A stretch of 64,000 bases of DNA, taken from NCBI RefSeq assembly GCF_002080045.1, contig NZ_MUIN01000005.1:268362-332361 (forward strand). Direction: 5' to 3'. The translations under genes were made by a program, and so were the position numbers. This document shows, piece by piece, positions 46,122 through 55,426 of this stretch; position 1 is the stretch's first letter, and each line of letters begins with the position of its first letter. Below the pieces are notes generated by a model. That model made no database searches. It was given only the letters and a program-made list of their open reading frames with translations, and was not told the origin of the DNA. This DNA is from Pseudomonas sp. Bc-h. Its GTDB lineage: Bacteria; Pseudomonadota; Gammaproteobacteria; Pseudomonadales; Pseudomonadaceae.

Positions 46122-47063
46122 ATGAAAAAAACCATAATTTCCGATGCCGTCGACGACGATCCGCAGGCCTACGCCGAAGCGCTTGAAGAAGGCTGGCTGC
46201 CGATTCGCGAAGTTGCCCGCCTGACCGGCGTCAACGCCGTGACCCTGCGTGCCTGGGAGCGCCGTTACGGCCTGATCGTGCCCCATCGCACACCCAAGGG
46301 GCATCGCTTGTACAGCACCGCCCATGTTGATCGCGTGCTGACGATCCTCACCTGGCTCAATCGCGGGGTATCGGTAAGCCAGGTCAAACAACTGATCGAT
46401 GATCAGCAAACACCGCCGCCCAGCGTGGAAAACGACTGGGATCGCCTGCGACAGAATCTGCTGGAGGCCATCACGACCTTGGCCGAGCGGCGACTGGACG
46501 ACACGCTCAACCAGGCAATGTCGCTGTATCCGCCGCGTACCCTGTGCGAGCAGTTGTTGATGCCGTTGCTTGCCGCCCTTGAACAGCGTTGGCAGGGCCA
46601 GTTCGGCGCCCAGCTGGAGCGGGTTTTCTTTTATTCCTGGCTGCGCAGCAAGTTCGGCGCCCGGCTTTACCACAACAACCGTCAGGTCAGTGGTGCCCCG
46701 CTATTGCTGATCAACCAGTCCGACGTGCCGCTCGAACCCCATCTATGGCTGACCGCCTGGCTGGTAAGCAGCGCCGACTGTCCGGTGGAGGTCTTCGACT
46801 GGCCGCTGCCGGTTGGCGAGTTGTCGCTGGCCTGCGAATACCTCGAGCCCCGCGCGGTGCTGTTGTACTCCAGCAAATCGCTGAATCTGAGCCAGTTACC
46901 GCGCCTGCTGAACAACATCGACTGCCCGAAGCTGATTATTGGTCCGACCGTGCGCATCCATTCGGCCGAGTTATCCGTATCTGTCAGTGAGGTCGCCGAA
47001 CTCACGCTCGCCGAAGACCCTTTGACTGCCCACGCCGAGCTGCAACGCCTGGGTCTCATCTAA
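46122..47063 (+). CDS. LitR/CarH-type MerR regulator, non-canonical cobalamin domain
   Basis: The 313-residue regulator has an N-terminal MerR helix-turn-helix (LPIREVARLTGVNAVTLRAW, ERRYGLIVPHRTPKGHRLYS, residues 26-95) followed by a CarH-like four-helix and Rossmann region (110-313). In the light-sensing CarH group the adenosylcobalamin site has a Trp and a Glu-His pair. Here Trp157 is followed by Glu166-Arg167, and the lower-ligand loop reads EPHLWL rather than E-x-H-x-x-G. It therefore looks like a class II LitR that needs another light input. It precedes phr and probably binds the TTGTACAA boxes at 45042-45117. Confidence 0.88.
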   Translation: MKKTIISDAVDDDPQAYAEALEEGWLPIREVARLTGVNAVTLRAWERRYGLIVPHRTPKGHRLYSTAHVDRVLTILTWLNRGVSVSQVKQLIDDQQTPPPSVENDWDRLRQNLLEAITTLAERRLDDTLNQAMSLYPPRTLCEQLLMPLLAALEQRWQGQFGAQLERVFFYSWLRSKFGARLYHNNRQVSGAPLLLINQSDVPLEPHLWLTAWLVSSADCPVEVFDWPLPVGELSLACEYLEPRAVLLYSSKSLNLSQLPRLLNNIDCPKLIIGPTVRIHSAELSVSVSEVAELTLAEDPLTAHAELQRLGLI

Positions 47064-47072
47064 GGAATGAAC

Positions 47073-48518
47073 ATGCAACTGATTTGGCTGCGCAGCGATC
47101 TGCGCGTACACGACAACACCGCGTTGAGCGCTGCCATGGAGCAGGGCCAGACGCTGGCGGTGTACATGATCAGCCCCGCGCAGTGGCAGAGCCATGACGA
47201 TGCGCCGTGCAAGGTCGACTTCTGGCTGCGCAACCTGTCGGCGCTGAAAGCCGAATTGAGCGCCCTGAATGTGCCGCTGTTGATCGTCCACGCCAACACA
47301 TGGGACAAGGCGTCCAATGCGTTGCTCGACCTGTGCAAGGAACACGGTATCGAGCAGGTTCATGTAAACGAGGAGTACGGCGTCAACGAGACTCGCCGCG
47401 ACCGTGATGTGCAGTCAGCACTGGAAAAACAGGGCATCGCGTTTCGCAGCCACCTCGATCAGCTGTTTTTCAAGCCGGGCAGCGTACTGACCAAGAGCGG
47501 CAGTTATTTCAAGGTGTTCACGCAGTTCCGCAAGGTCTGTTACGGCCGCCTGCATTACTCGGTGCCGGCATTGGTTCGCCTGCCAAAGAAGCAATCGGCG
47601 CTGCACATCAAGAGCGACGATGTGCCTGAACAGGTCAGGGGATTCGCCACCCCGTCCGATGCGCTGCGCAAACTCTGGCCGGCCGGTGAAGACGAGGCGC
47701 GTCGTCGCCTGGAAGCCTTCACCGACGAGCAAGTGCATTACTACCTGGACGAACGGGACTTCCCGGCCAAACCCGGCACCAGCCAGCTTTCGGCCTACCT
47801 CGCCGCCGGGGTGATATCCCCGCGCCAGTGCCTGCACGCCGCGCTGCGCAGCAATAACGGCGAGTTCGAAACCGGAAACGCGGGCTCAGTCACCTGGATC
47901 AACGAATTGTTGTGGCGCGAGTTCTACAAGCACGTGCTGGTGGGCTTCCCCCGGGTTTCTCGTCATCGCGCGTTCCGCCCGGAAACTGAAGCGCTGAAAT
48001 GGCGGCACGCACCCAAGGAGCTGGAAGCCTGGCAAAAAGGCCGCACAGGTTTGCCGATTGTCGACGCCGCCATGCGTCAGCTGCTGGAAACCGGCTGGAT
48101 GCACAACCGCCTGCGCATGGTCGTGGCGATGTTCCTGACCAAGAATCTGCTGCTCGACTGGCGCGAAGGCGAACGCTTTTTCATGCAGCATCTGATCGAC
48201 GGCGATCTGGCCGCAAACAACGGCGGCTGGCAGTGGAGTTCCTCTACCGGAACCGACTCGTCGCCCTACTTCCGGATCTTCAATCCGTTGAGCCAGTCCG
48301 AACGTTTCGATCCCGAAGGACGCTTCATCAAGGCCTGGATTCCGGAACTCGCCAGCTTGAACAAGCGCGATATCCATAACCCGTCAGCCCTTGGCGGCCT
48401 GTTCGGGGTCGAGGGTTACCCGGCGCCCATCGTCGATCTGAAGTCCAGCCGCGAACGGGCGCTGACCGCCTTCAAATCCCTGCCTCATCGACAAGCAGAG
48501 ACTCAAGACCATGAGTGA
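47073..48518 (+). CDS. phrB: Deoxyribodipyrimidine photolyase (class I CPD)
   Basis: The 481-residue photolyase repairs cyclobutane pyrimidine dimers using blue light, FAD and an antenna pigment. It has the N-terminal MQLIWLRSDLRVHDNTAL, the FAD-binding block DGDLAANNGGWQWSSSTGTD and FRIFNP, and the mid-domain TGLPIVDAAMRQL. I prefer ATG 47073, six bases after AAGGA; an ATG at 47067 touches the ribosome site. Its end overlaps the next start by 8 bases, so the operon is tightly packed. Confidence 0.95.
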   Translation: MQLIWLRSDLRVHDNTALSAAMEQGQTLAVYMISPAQWQSHDDAPCKVDFWLRNLSALKAELSALNVPLLIVHANTWDKASNALLDLCKEHGIEQVHVNEEYGVNETRRDRDVQSALEKQGIAFRSHLDQLFFKPGSVLTKSGSYFKVFTQFRKVCYGRLHYSVPALVRLPKKQSALHIKSDDVPEQVRGFATPSDALRKLWPAGEDEARRRLEAFTDEQVHYYLDERDFPAKPGTSQLSAYLAAGVISPRQCLHAALRSNNGEFETGNAGSVTWINELLWREFYKHVLVGFPRVSRHRAFRPETEALKWRHAPKELEAWQKGRTGLPIVDAAMRQLLETGWMHNRLRMVVAMFLTKNLLLDWREGERFFMQHLIDGDLAANNGGWQWSSSTGTDSSPYFRIFNPLSQSERFDPEGRFIKAWIPELASLNKRDIHNPSALGGLFGVEGYPAPIVDLKSSRERALTAFKSLPHRQAETQDHE

Positions 48519-48936
48519 ATTCCTGCGCGACTATGCCCGGCGTTTCGCCGAACTCGACAAAGACAACCTGCATTTGCTGGGTGAGCTGTACAGCGAGGAC
48601 ATCGCCTTCGCCGACCCGCTACATGAAGTCCACGGTCTGCACGATCTGCGCAAATATTTTGCGGATCTCTACGCCAACGTGTCGGACCTGCAATTTGAGT
48701 TTCACGCCTTCGACCAGGTGCGCGAAGGCAAGGGCTATCTGCGCTGGACCATGACCTACCGCCACCCGCGCTTGAATCAGGGCGAGCCGATTGCGGTGCA
48801 AGGCTGCTCGCATCTGCTGTGGACCGAGCACAAGGTGTTCCAGCATCGCGACTTCTTCGACGCCGGCGCTCTACTGTACGAACACTTGCCCGTGATGGGC
48901 CGAATGATTGGCTGGCTCAAAAGGCGACTGGCATGA
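48511..48936 (+). CDS. NTF2-like (SnoaL-type) small protein
   Basis: The 141-residue protein has the cone-shaped NTF2/SnoaL fold pattern (LLGELYSEDIAFADPLHEVH, then GYLRWTMTYRHPRL). Members act as isomerases, cyclases or binding proteins; no catalytic residues can be assigned. It overlaps phr and the following SDR by 8 and 4 bases, so it is co-produced with them. Confidence 0.86.
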   Translation: MSEFLRDYARRFAELDKDNLHLLGELYSEDIAFADPLHEVHGLHDLRKYFADLYANVSDLQFEFHAFDQVREGKGYLRWTMTYRHPRLNQGEPIAVQGCSHLLWTEHKVFQHRDFFDAGALLYEHLPVMGRMIGWLKRRLA

Positions 48937-49709
48937 AGCGGCGTATCTGGCTGACCGGCGCCAGCAGCGGAATCGGTCTGGCACTGGCAGAAGAGCTGTT
49001 GAAGGCTGGTCACCAGGTCGCATTGACGGCCCGTAGCCTTCCACCTCTCGAAGCCTTGGAGCAGCGCTTCCCCCATCAGGTGCTATTGGCCCCCGGCGAC
49101 GTGACCGACCTTGAGCAGGTGACGGCCATCGGTGAGCGCATTGCGCAAGCGTGGGGGGCGGTGGACACGGCAATTCTCAATGCGGGCACCTGCGAATACA
49201 TCGACGCTCGGCAGTTTGACGCGCGACTGGTCGAGCGCGTGGTGAACACCAACCTGATCGCCACCTCTTATTGCGTGCAGGAAGCCTTGACCCTGTTGCG
49301 CCTGGGTCAGCGCCCGCATCTGGTGGGGGTCGCCAGCTCGGTGGCCTTTCTGCCGCTGACACGCTCTGAGGCGTATGGGGCCTCTAAAGCCGGCCTGCGT
49401 TACCTGTTTCAGTCGCTGCGCATCGATCTTGCTCAAGAAGGTATCGATGTCACGATCGTCAGCCCGGGCTTTGTGGACACGCCGCTGACGGCGAAGAACG
49501 ACTTTGCGATGCCAATGCGCTGGCCTGCCCCGAAAGCCGGCGCTTACATCGCCAAACGCCTGGAGAGAGCACGTCGACCGCTGGAAATCGCTTTCCCGCT
49601 GCCCTTCATCCTGACGCTGAAATTCATCGCCCTGCTGCCTGAGCGCGTGCAGCTTGCGCTGGGCAAACGCATGGTCCGCTCCGCCAGCCAGAATGAGGGC
49701 GTGCAATGA
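48933..49709 (+). CDS. Short-chain dehydrogenase/reductase
   Basis: The 258-residue classical SDR has the NAD(P) motif TGASSGIG (8-15), the NAG block ILNAGTCEYID and the catalytic YGASK (Tyr about 147). A hydrophobic C-terminal segment (FPLPFILTLKFIALLP) may give membrane association. The ATGA overlap with the NTF2-like gene and a 4-base overlap with the next gene place it firmly in the operon. Substrate unknown; a lipid or isoprenoid alcohol is plausible from neighbours. Confidence 0.9.
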   Translation: MKRRIWLTGASSGIGLALAEELLKAGHQVALTARSLPPLEALEQRFPHQVLLAPGDVTDLEQVTAIGERIAQAWGAVDTAILNAGTCEYIDARQFDARLVERVVNTNLIATSYCVQEALTLLRLGQRPHLVGVASSVAFLPLTRSEAYGASKAGLRYLFQSLRIDLAQEGIDVTIVSPGFVDTPLTAKNDFAMPMRWPAPKAGAYIAKRLERARRPLEIAFPLPFILTLKFIALLPERVQLALGKRMVRSASQNEGVQ

Positions 49710-50953
49710 AGATCGCCATCGTCGGCAGCGGCATTTCCGGCCTGACCAGCGCCTGGCTGCTCAACCGCGCACATGACATCACGGTTTTCGAAGCCGACAG
49801 CTGGATTGGCGGGCATACCCACACCGTCAGCGTCTCGGTGAATGGCAAGCCGCACGCGATCGACACCGGCTTCATTGTCTTCAACGACTGGACCTACCCC
49901 AATTTCATCAAGCTGCTGGGCCAGCTCGGCGTCGCCTTCAAACCCACTGAAATGAGCTTTTCGGTGTGCGACCCGCACAGCCGCACCGAATACAACGGCA
50001 ACAATCTCAACAGCTTGTTCGCCCAGCGCAGCAACCTGCTGTCGCCAACCTTCTGGGGAATGCTGCGGGACATTCTGCGTTTCAACAAACAGGCACTGCT
50101 CGACCTGCAAAGCCAGCGAATTGCCGCTGACACTACCCTCGGCGCCTATCTGAAAGCCGAAGGTTACGGTCGGCGCTTCACTGAGCACTACATCGTGCCC
50201 ATGGGCGCGGCGATCTGGTCGATGTCGTTGGCCGACATGCTGAGCTTTCCGCTGCAATTCTTCGTGCGTTTCTTCAAGAACCACGGCCTGCTCTCGGTCA
50301 GTAATCGCCCGCAATGGTGCGTGATCGAAGGCGGCAGCAGCCGTTATATCGAGCCACTGACTGCCCCTTTTCGCGACAAGATCCGTCTGCAATGCCCGGT
50401 CCACCGAGTGGAACGAGACAAGGACGGCGTGACGATTCACAGCACCAGCGGCAGCGAACGTTTCGACAAAGTGATATTTGCCTGCCACAGCGATCAGGCC
50501 TTGGCGATGCTGGCGACGCCGAGCGCGAACGAGCGGGAAATCCTCGGTGCCCTCCCCTACGCCGACAACGACGTGGTACTGCATACCGACACCAGCCTGC
50601 TACCCAAACGCCCGCTGGCATGGGCCAGCTGGAACTACCGTCTGGGCGGCGCAGGCGATCAGTCGGCCGCCGTCACCTACGCAATGAACATCCTGCAAGG
50701 GATCGAAAGTGACACGACCTTCTGCGTCAGCCTGAATCAGACGCCCGCCATCGACCCGAGCAAGATCCTGGCGCGTTATCGCTATGCCCATCCGCAGTAC
50801 AGCTTGAAAGGCATCGCCGCTCAGGCCCGGTGGCAGGAAGTATTCGGCGCCCAACACACCTATTACTGCGGCGCCTACTGGGCCAACGGCTTTCACGAAG
50901 ACGGTGTGGTCAGCGCCCTGCGCGTGGCATCCGCTTTTGGGGAATCGCTATGA
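49706..50953 (+). CDS. FAD amine-oxidase-like oxidoreductase
   Basis: The 415-residue flavoprotein has the FAD loop IAIVGSGISGLTSAWLLN (3-20), WIGGHTHTVSVS and the C-terminal block YYCGAYWANGFHEDGVVSAL. It is related to the amine-oxidase/phytoene-desaturase-like group that in R. sphaeroides and others clusters with DUF1365 and a Cfa-like gene under photo-oxidative control. A lipid desaturation or oxidation role is inferred from that company. Confidence 0.88.
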   Translation: MKIAIVGSGISGLTSAWLLNRAHDITVFEADSWIGGHTHTVSVSVNGKPHAIDTGFIVFNDWTYPNFIKLLGQLGVAFKPTEMSFSVCDPHSRTEYNGNNLNSLFAQRSNLLSPTFWGMLRDILRFNKQALLDLQSQRIAADTTLGAYLKAEGYGRRFTEHYIVPMGAAIWSMSLADMLSFPLQFFVRFFKNHGLLSVSNRPQWCVIEGGSSRYIEPLTAPFRDKIRLQCPVHRVERDKDGVTIHSTSGSERFDKVIFACHSDQALAMLATPSANEREILGALPYADNDVVLHTDTSLLPKRPLAWASWNYRLGGAGDQSAAVTYAMNILQGIESDTTFCVSLNQTPAIDPSKILARYRYAHPQYSLKGIAAQARWQEVFGAQHTYYCGAYWANGFHEDGVVSALRVASAFGESL

Positions 50954-51750
50954 ACAGTGCCCTGTATAGCGGCTGGGTGAGCCATCGGCGCTTTTCACCC
51001 CGAGCCCACGCGTTCACTTATCGCATTGGCATGCTGTATCTGGACCTCGACGAGCAGGATGCCGTGATGAAACTGTCACCGTTCGCCGGGGCAAGCCGTC
51101 TGGCGCCGTTTTCATTTCGGCAGGGCGATTACTTGCGTGATTACACCGGGCGAGGCATTCCGTTGATTGGTGCCGTGCGCGAGATCGTCCGCCAGTCGCT
51201 GGGCCGCGCACCGCTTGGCCGTGTGTGCCTGCTGACTCAGGCGCGCAGTTGGGGGCTGTCGTTCAATCCGGCGAGCTTTTTCTATTGCTTCGAGCGGGAC
51301 GGCTCACTGGCTGCAATTGTCTGTGAAGTCACCAATACCCCGTGGCGCGAGCGCTATCACTACGTGCTGCCCGCGAACACCGACGGCCATCAACATTTCG
51401 CCGTGGCCAAGGCCTTTCACGTCTCGCCGTTTCTGCCTAGGGATCTGGAATATCGCATGAGCTTCAGCCAGCCCGGCGAGCGGCTCGGCGTGCACATGGC
51501 TGACTGGCAGGGCGAGCACAAGGTGTTCGACGCCACCCTCAACCTGCAACGCCAGCCACTGAGCCGCCCTGCATTGCATCGTCATCTGCTGACGTTTCCC
51601 TGGATGACCGCCAAGACCTGCCTGGCTATTTACTGGCAGGCGCTGCGCCTTTTCGCCAAACGCACGCCGATTTTTTCCCATCAGGCAGCCGAAGGCTCTT
51701 ATCGCATTGCCGCCGTTCAACCCAAGGATCGACGCCATGAAAAGCCCTAG
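50950..51750 (+). CDS. DUF1365 protein
   Basis: The 266-residue protein of the DUF1365 family begins ALYSGWVSHRRFSPRAHAFTY and holds the typical LTQARSWGLSFNPASFFYCF and KAFHVSPFLP segments. It has no known activity, but almost always sits between the FAD amine oxidase-like gene and a cyclopropane-fatty-acid synthase gene. It overlaps both neighbours by a few bases here. Confidence 0.9.
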   Translation: MNSALYSGWVSHRRFSPRAHAFTYRIGMLYLDLDEQDAVMKLSPFAGASRLAPFSFRQGDYLRDYTGRGIPLIGAVREIVRQSLGRAPLGRVCLLTQARSWGLSFNPASFFYCFERDGSLAAIVCEVTNTPWRERYHYVLPANTDGHQHFAVAKAFHVSPFLPRDLEYRMSFSQPGERLGVHMADWQGEHKVFDATLNLQRQPLSRPALHRHLLTFPWMTAKTCLAIYWQALRLFAKRTPIFSHQAAEGSYRIAAVQPKDRRHEKP

Positions 51751-52999
51751 TGCAGTAGCCGGATTCAGCACTAATCATTTCACCGCCAACCTCTTGCGAC
51801 GTGGCGTTCTGCGGCAACTGGCGCATCTGCGTCACAGCCAGTTGGTGGTGTACGAAGGCGATGATCGCCACGTGTTCGGCGCGGCAGGTTCGGCGCTGTT
51901 GGGCGAGATCCACGTACAGGACGCGGCCGTCTGGGGGCTGGTCGCCAGTAACGGCTCGATCGGTGCGGGCGAAGCGTTCATTCACGGTTACTGGAGCAGC
52001 CCGGACTTGACGGCGGTGATCCGCGTGTTCGTCAGCAACCTGGATGTGCTGGATGCCCTGGAGGGTGGTCTGGCGCGCCTCGGCCGCCCCTTCGTGCAAG
52101 GCCTGCACTGGCTCAATCGCAATACGCGGGAAGGTTCGCAGAAAAACATCGCCGCTCACTACGACCTGGGCAACGATCTGTTCGAGCAGTTTCTCGACCC
52201 GACCATGATGTATTCGGCGGCGCAGTTCCTCAGCCCTGACGACACGCTGGAGCAGGCGCAGCTGAACAAACTGGAGCGGATCTGCCAGAAGCTCTCGCTC
52301 AAACCCAGCGACCATTTGCTGGAAATCGGCACCGGCTGGGGCAGCATGGCGATTTACGCCGCCCAGCACTATGGCTGCAAAGTCACGACCACGACCCTTT
52401 CCAAAGAGCAGTTTGCCTACACCGAAAAGCGCATTGCCGAACTCGGCCTGCAAGACCGCGTCACGCTGCTGCTCACCGATTATCGTGACCTGTCCGGGCA
52501 ATACGACAAGCTGGTCTCCATCGAAATGATCGAAGCCGTAGGCCATCGTTTCCTGCCGACTTACTTCAAACAGTGCACGCAGTTGCTCAAGGACAACGGC
52601 CTGATGCTGCTGCAAGCCATCACCATCCGCGAGCAGCGCTATGAACAGGCCCGGCGCAGCGTCGATTTCATTCAGCGCTACATCTTTCCGGGCGGCGCAT
52701 TACCGTCCGTTACCCGAATGCTGGAAATCGTCAGTGCCGACACCGACATGAACCTGCTGCATATGGAGGACTTCGGGCTGCATTACGCGAAGACCCTGCG
52801 CCTGTGGCACGACAACTTCCGCCATGCCACCGGTTACCTCACGGAACTCGGCTATGACGATTATTTCCTGCGTCTCTGGGAGTTCTACCTGTGCTACTGC
52901 GAGGGCGGATTTCTGGAGCGCACAATCGGCACCGCGCAGTTGCTGCTGGCTAAACCCAAGGCCATCCCGCAGCCATTGCTGGGTCGGTTCGATGCTTAA
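51737..52999 (+). CDS. Cyclopropane-fatty-acyl-phospholipid synthase-like enzyme
   Basis: The 420-residue SAM-dependent enzyme transfers a methylene or methyl group to unsaturated acyl chains of membrane phospholipid. It has an N-terminal DUF1295/CFA-type domain, the SAM motif LLEIGTGWGSMAIYAA, the block IQRYIFPGGALPSV, and the catalytic cysteine region FYLCYCEGGF. At 420 residues it is longer than E. coli Cfa (382), like the second, stress-linked paralogue in other proteobacteria. Some relatives make methylated or furan fatty acid precursors, so the exact product is open. Confidence 0.92.
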   Translation: MKSPSAVAGFSTNHFTANLLRRGVLRQLAHLRHSQLVVYEGDDRHVFGAAGSALLGEIHVQDAAVWGLVASNGSIGAGEAFIHGYWSSPDLTAVIRVFVSNLDVLDALEGGLARLGRPFVQGLHWLNRNTREGSQKNIAAHYDLGNDLFEQFLDPTMMYSAAQFLSPDDTLEQAQLNKLERICQKLSLKPSDHLLEIGTGWGSMAIYAAQHYGCKVTTTTLSKEQFAYTEKRIAELGLQDRVTLLLTDYRDLSGQYDKLVSIEMIEAVGHRFLPTYFKQCTQLLKDNGLMLLQAITIREQRYEQARRSVDFIQRYIFPGGALPSVTRMLEIVSADTDMNLLHMEDFGLHYAKTLRLWHDNFRHATGYLTELGYDDYFLRLWEFYLCYCEGGFLERTIGTAQLLLAKPKAIPQPLLGRFDA

Positions 53000-53507
53000 A
53001 AAGCTCGTCAACGCCGTGTTGTTTCAGGTCGGCTGGTTCACCTGCGTCTTGGGTGGCAACAGCGGTTGGTTGCTGATCGCCCCGGTGATTTTTTTCGTAC
53101 ACCTGCGCTGGATTGGCTCATGGCAGGCCGAAGGCAAGCTATTGATGACAGTATTTGCCCTCGGGTGCGTCATCGACAGCGCACTGATCAAACTCGGCGT
53201 GTTCGATTTCGGTGAGGTCGGACGCGTCGTTCCCTTGTGGCTGGCGCTGCTGTGGCCGTTGCTCGCCACCACCTTGGGCCATTGCCTGGCGTGGTCCGCC
53301 AGGCCGTGGTGGCTGGCCAGCGTGCTTGGGGCTGTCGGTGGACCGGCGTCCTATATCGCGGGGTCTCATCTGACGTACGTCCAGTTGCCGCTCGGCGTCT
53401 GGCCTAGCGCGCTGATTCTCGCGGCGATCTGGGCTGTTGTATTTCCGCTGCTGCACTGGCTGGCGGTCTATTTCCGCGAAGCACACAGTGGCGAAGTTTC
53501 AGCATGA
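52992..53507 (+). CDS. DUF2878 inner-membrane protein
   Basis: The 171-residue protein has about five predicted helices (LLIAPVIFFVHLRW, MTVFALGCVIDSALIKLG, LALLWPLLATTLGHCLAW and two C-terminal segments) and matches DUF2878. Its ATG overlaps the Cfa stop by 8 bases. It is the last gene of the light-type operon. Function unknown; its membrane location fits a lipid-linked job. Confidence 0.88.
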   Translation: MLKKLVNAVLFQVGWFTCVLGGNSGWLLIAPVIFFVHLRWIGSWQAEGKLLMTVFALGCVIDSALIKLGVFDFGEVGRVVPLWLALLWPLLATTLGHCLAWSARPWWLASVLGAVGGPASYIAGSHLTYVQLPLGVWPSALILAAIWAVVFPLLHWLAVYFREAHSGEVSA

Positions 53508-53565
53508 AGGCGGCGTCCGTCAGACCGCCCACCCGCGGCTCCCTCACTGCTTTACACTGCGGCCC

Positions 53566-53874
53566 ATGACTGTCATCCCCCTGCTCCAACTTCCCGCAGA
53601 ACCTGCCGTCACCTGTTCGACCTGCGCGGCCTGCTGCTGCCAGCTTGAAGTGATGCTGATCACCGACACCGGTGTGCCTGAGCGTTTTATCGATACCGAC
53701 GATTGGGGCGGCGAGGTGATGTTGCGCCTGGACGATGGCTGGTGCGCTGCGCTGGATCGCGACACGATGATGTGCACGATCTACGACAGGCGGCCATTGA
53801 TCTGCAGAGAATTCGAGATGGGTGCGCCGGAATGCATTACCGAGCGGGAAGGGATTGCGACGGCGTATTTGTAG
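53566..53874 (+). CDS. YkgJ-family cysteine cluster protein
   Basis: The 102-residue protein has a dense cysteine array: CSTCAACCC near the N-terminus, CTIYDRRPLICREF and a final Cys in PECIT. It matches the YkgJ/CxxCxxCC zinc or Fe-S binding family. It starts 59 bases after DUF2878 and may be the last, weakly linked, gene of the operon. Its role is unknown. Confidence 0.86.
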   Translation: MTVIPLLQLPAEPAVTCSTCAACCCQLEVMLITDTGVPERFIDTDDWGGEVMLRLDDGWCAALDRDTMMCTIYDRRPLICREFEMGAPECITEREGIATAYL

Positions 53875-53892
53875 AGACTGACACGCCGCGCT

Positions 53893-53960
53893 GTAGCAGC
53901 CCGGCTTGCCGGCGATGGCATTCTCCTGATTGCCACCGCCGGCAAGCCGGACTGCTACAG
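53893..53960. repeat. REP element (GCCGGCGG family)
   Basis: GTAGCAGCCCGGCTTGCCGG and CCGGCAAGCCGGACTGCTAC, an almost exact pair between convergent genes. Confidence 0.9.
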
Positions 53961-53981
53961 ATGCTGACAGCGAATGATCGC

Positions 53982-54500
53982 TTAGAACGGCATCGTGTAA
54001 TGAATCGCGTAGCTTTCGATACCGTCGTTGGTGCTGGTCAGGCCACCGTTGGAGTAGTGAGTGGCACGCAAGCCGACTTCATGACCACCGGCGAAGCGCA
54101 GACCGAAGCCCAGACGGTCTTCGAACTGGAACGCACTGCCCAGTTTGTTGCCTTCGACTTCCGTGCGCTGGAATACAGCAGCACCGATACCGGCTTCAAT
54201 GTAAGGTTTGACGCTCTCGCCGGAGAACTCGTAAACGAATACCGGAGAAAACGAGAGGCTGTTGTTGCTGGAGTTCTTGTCACCTTCCCAGTAGGTGTAG
54301 GCGCCGCTCCAATAGCCGGTCAGGCGACCAACACTGGTTTGCCACCAGCTCTTGTCCCAATCAAATTGCGCGCCCAAACGATAGGTCATCGTCGATTCGC
54401 CGGTGTGCCCCACCGAAAACTCAACACCATCCGCCTGCGCGATTGCACTTTGCCCCGTTAACGCGGCCGCAATCGCAGCCAAACAAAACAGTCGCTTCAT
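53982..54500 (-). CDS. pagL: Lipid A 3-O-deacylase PagL
   Basis: The 172-residue outer-membrane enzyme removes the 3-hydroxy acyl chain at position 3 of lipid A. Signal peptide 1-22. The catalytic His-Ser-Glu set is visible: His148 and Ser150 in HYSNG and Glu162 in NDGIES. Subtracting 22 gives 126, 128 and 140, the numbers I recall for mature P. aeruginosa PagL. The C-terminus MPF ends in Phe, the barrel signal. It is transcribed away from murI as in other pseudomonads. Confidence 0.92.
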   Translation of the reverse strand: MKRLFCLAAIAAALTGQSAIAQADGVEFSVGHTGESTMTYRLGAQFDWDKSWWQTSVGRLTGYWSGAYTYWEGDKNSSNNSLSFSPVFVYEFSGESVKPYIEAGIGAAVFQRTEVEGNKLGSAFQFEDRLGFGLRFAGGHEVGLRATHYSNGGLTSTNDGIESYAIHYTMPF

Positions 54501-54614
54501 CTGAAACTTCCCATTTTCGAATGCAGTTAGAAAATTTTTATATCAACAGACGTCCTGTAGAAATCTGTTGGCGAACATTAGTTCAGTCAAAAAGCAGCGC
54601 TATTCACGTTTTTT

Positions 54615-55415
54615 TCACGGAACGAAGCTTCGCACACTGTCAGATTTTTTCCATAGTAACGGTAGGATGTTTCGGAAATTATCCGGATCGCCGCTGGTCC
54701 AGAATTGCGCAGCCTGGGGATGGCCGCTTGCGAGCAGGTCTCGCTGACTGAGTAAACGCTGTAACTGGCGTGCGACGGCGGCGCCGGTGTCGATCAGGCT
54801 GATGGACGCGGGAATCATTTCCCGCAACAGCGGTTTGAGGAAGGGATAGTGGGTGCAACCCAGGATGATCGTGTCGCAGCCTGCCGTCAGTAGCGGCTCG
54901 AGATAACCCTGAAGTAACTGGCGAATGGCAGGGCTGGCCAGATCACCTGTCTCGATCAATTCCACCAGGCCCGGACACGGCTGGGTGATGACCTGAACAT
55001 CTGCGGCGAATCGATCCAGCAAGGCGGCAAATTTTGCGCTCTGCAAGGTGCCGGTGGTTGCCAGCACGCCCACCACGCCGCTTCGCGTCGCCGCCGCTGC
55101 CGGTTTCACCGCTGGCTCCATGCCGACGATTGGCCAGTCCGGGTAAAGCTCACGCACTTGTGCGACGCCGGCCACGGTTGCGGTGTTGCACGCCAGCACC
55201 AGCGCCTTGGCGCCCCTTTCATGGAAGAATCTGGCGATGGTCACGCAACGCTGGCGAATGAATTCCGGGGTCTTCTCGCCGTAGGGAATATTTCCGCAAT
55301 CGGCCACGTACAGCAGCGACTCGCGGGGCAGCAACTGGCTGATTTCACCCAGCACCGACAATCCGCCGACCCCGGAATCGAACACTCCTACTGGCGCGTC
55401 GTTGTCTCTAGCCAT
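54615..55415 (-). CDS. murI: Glutamate racemase
   Basis: The 266-residue MurI makes D-glutamate for peptidoglycan. The two catalytic cysteines are Cys76 (VLACNTAT) and Cys187 (ILGCTHYP), with [12 protein letters not shown] at the start. It is the most downstream gene of the minus-strand hemA-prfA-prmC-moeB-murI cluster. Confidence 0.95.
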   Translation of the reverse strand: MARDNDAPVGVFDSGVGGLSVLGEISQLLPRESLLYVADCGNIPYGEKTPEFIRQRCVTIARFFHERGAKALVLACNTATVAGVAQVRELYPDWPIVGMEPAVKPAAAATRSGVVGVLATTGTLQSAKFAALLDRFAADVQVITQPCPGLVELIETGDLASPAIRQLLQGYLEPLLTAGCDTIILGCTHYPFLKPLLREMIPASISLIDTGAAVARQLQRLLSQRDLLASGHPQAAQFWTSGDPDNFRNILPLLWKKSDSVRSFVP

Positions 55416-55426
55416 GCTTGACCGTT

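Noticed and set aside
46122..47063. Assigning direct adenosylcobalamin light sensing to the MerR protein
   Set aside because: The Glu-His and E-x-H-x-x-G patterns of CarH are not intact, so direct cobalamin sensing is not supported.
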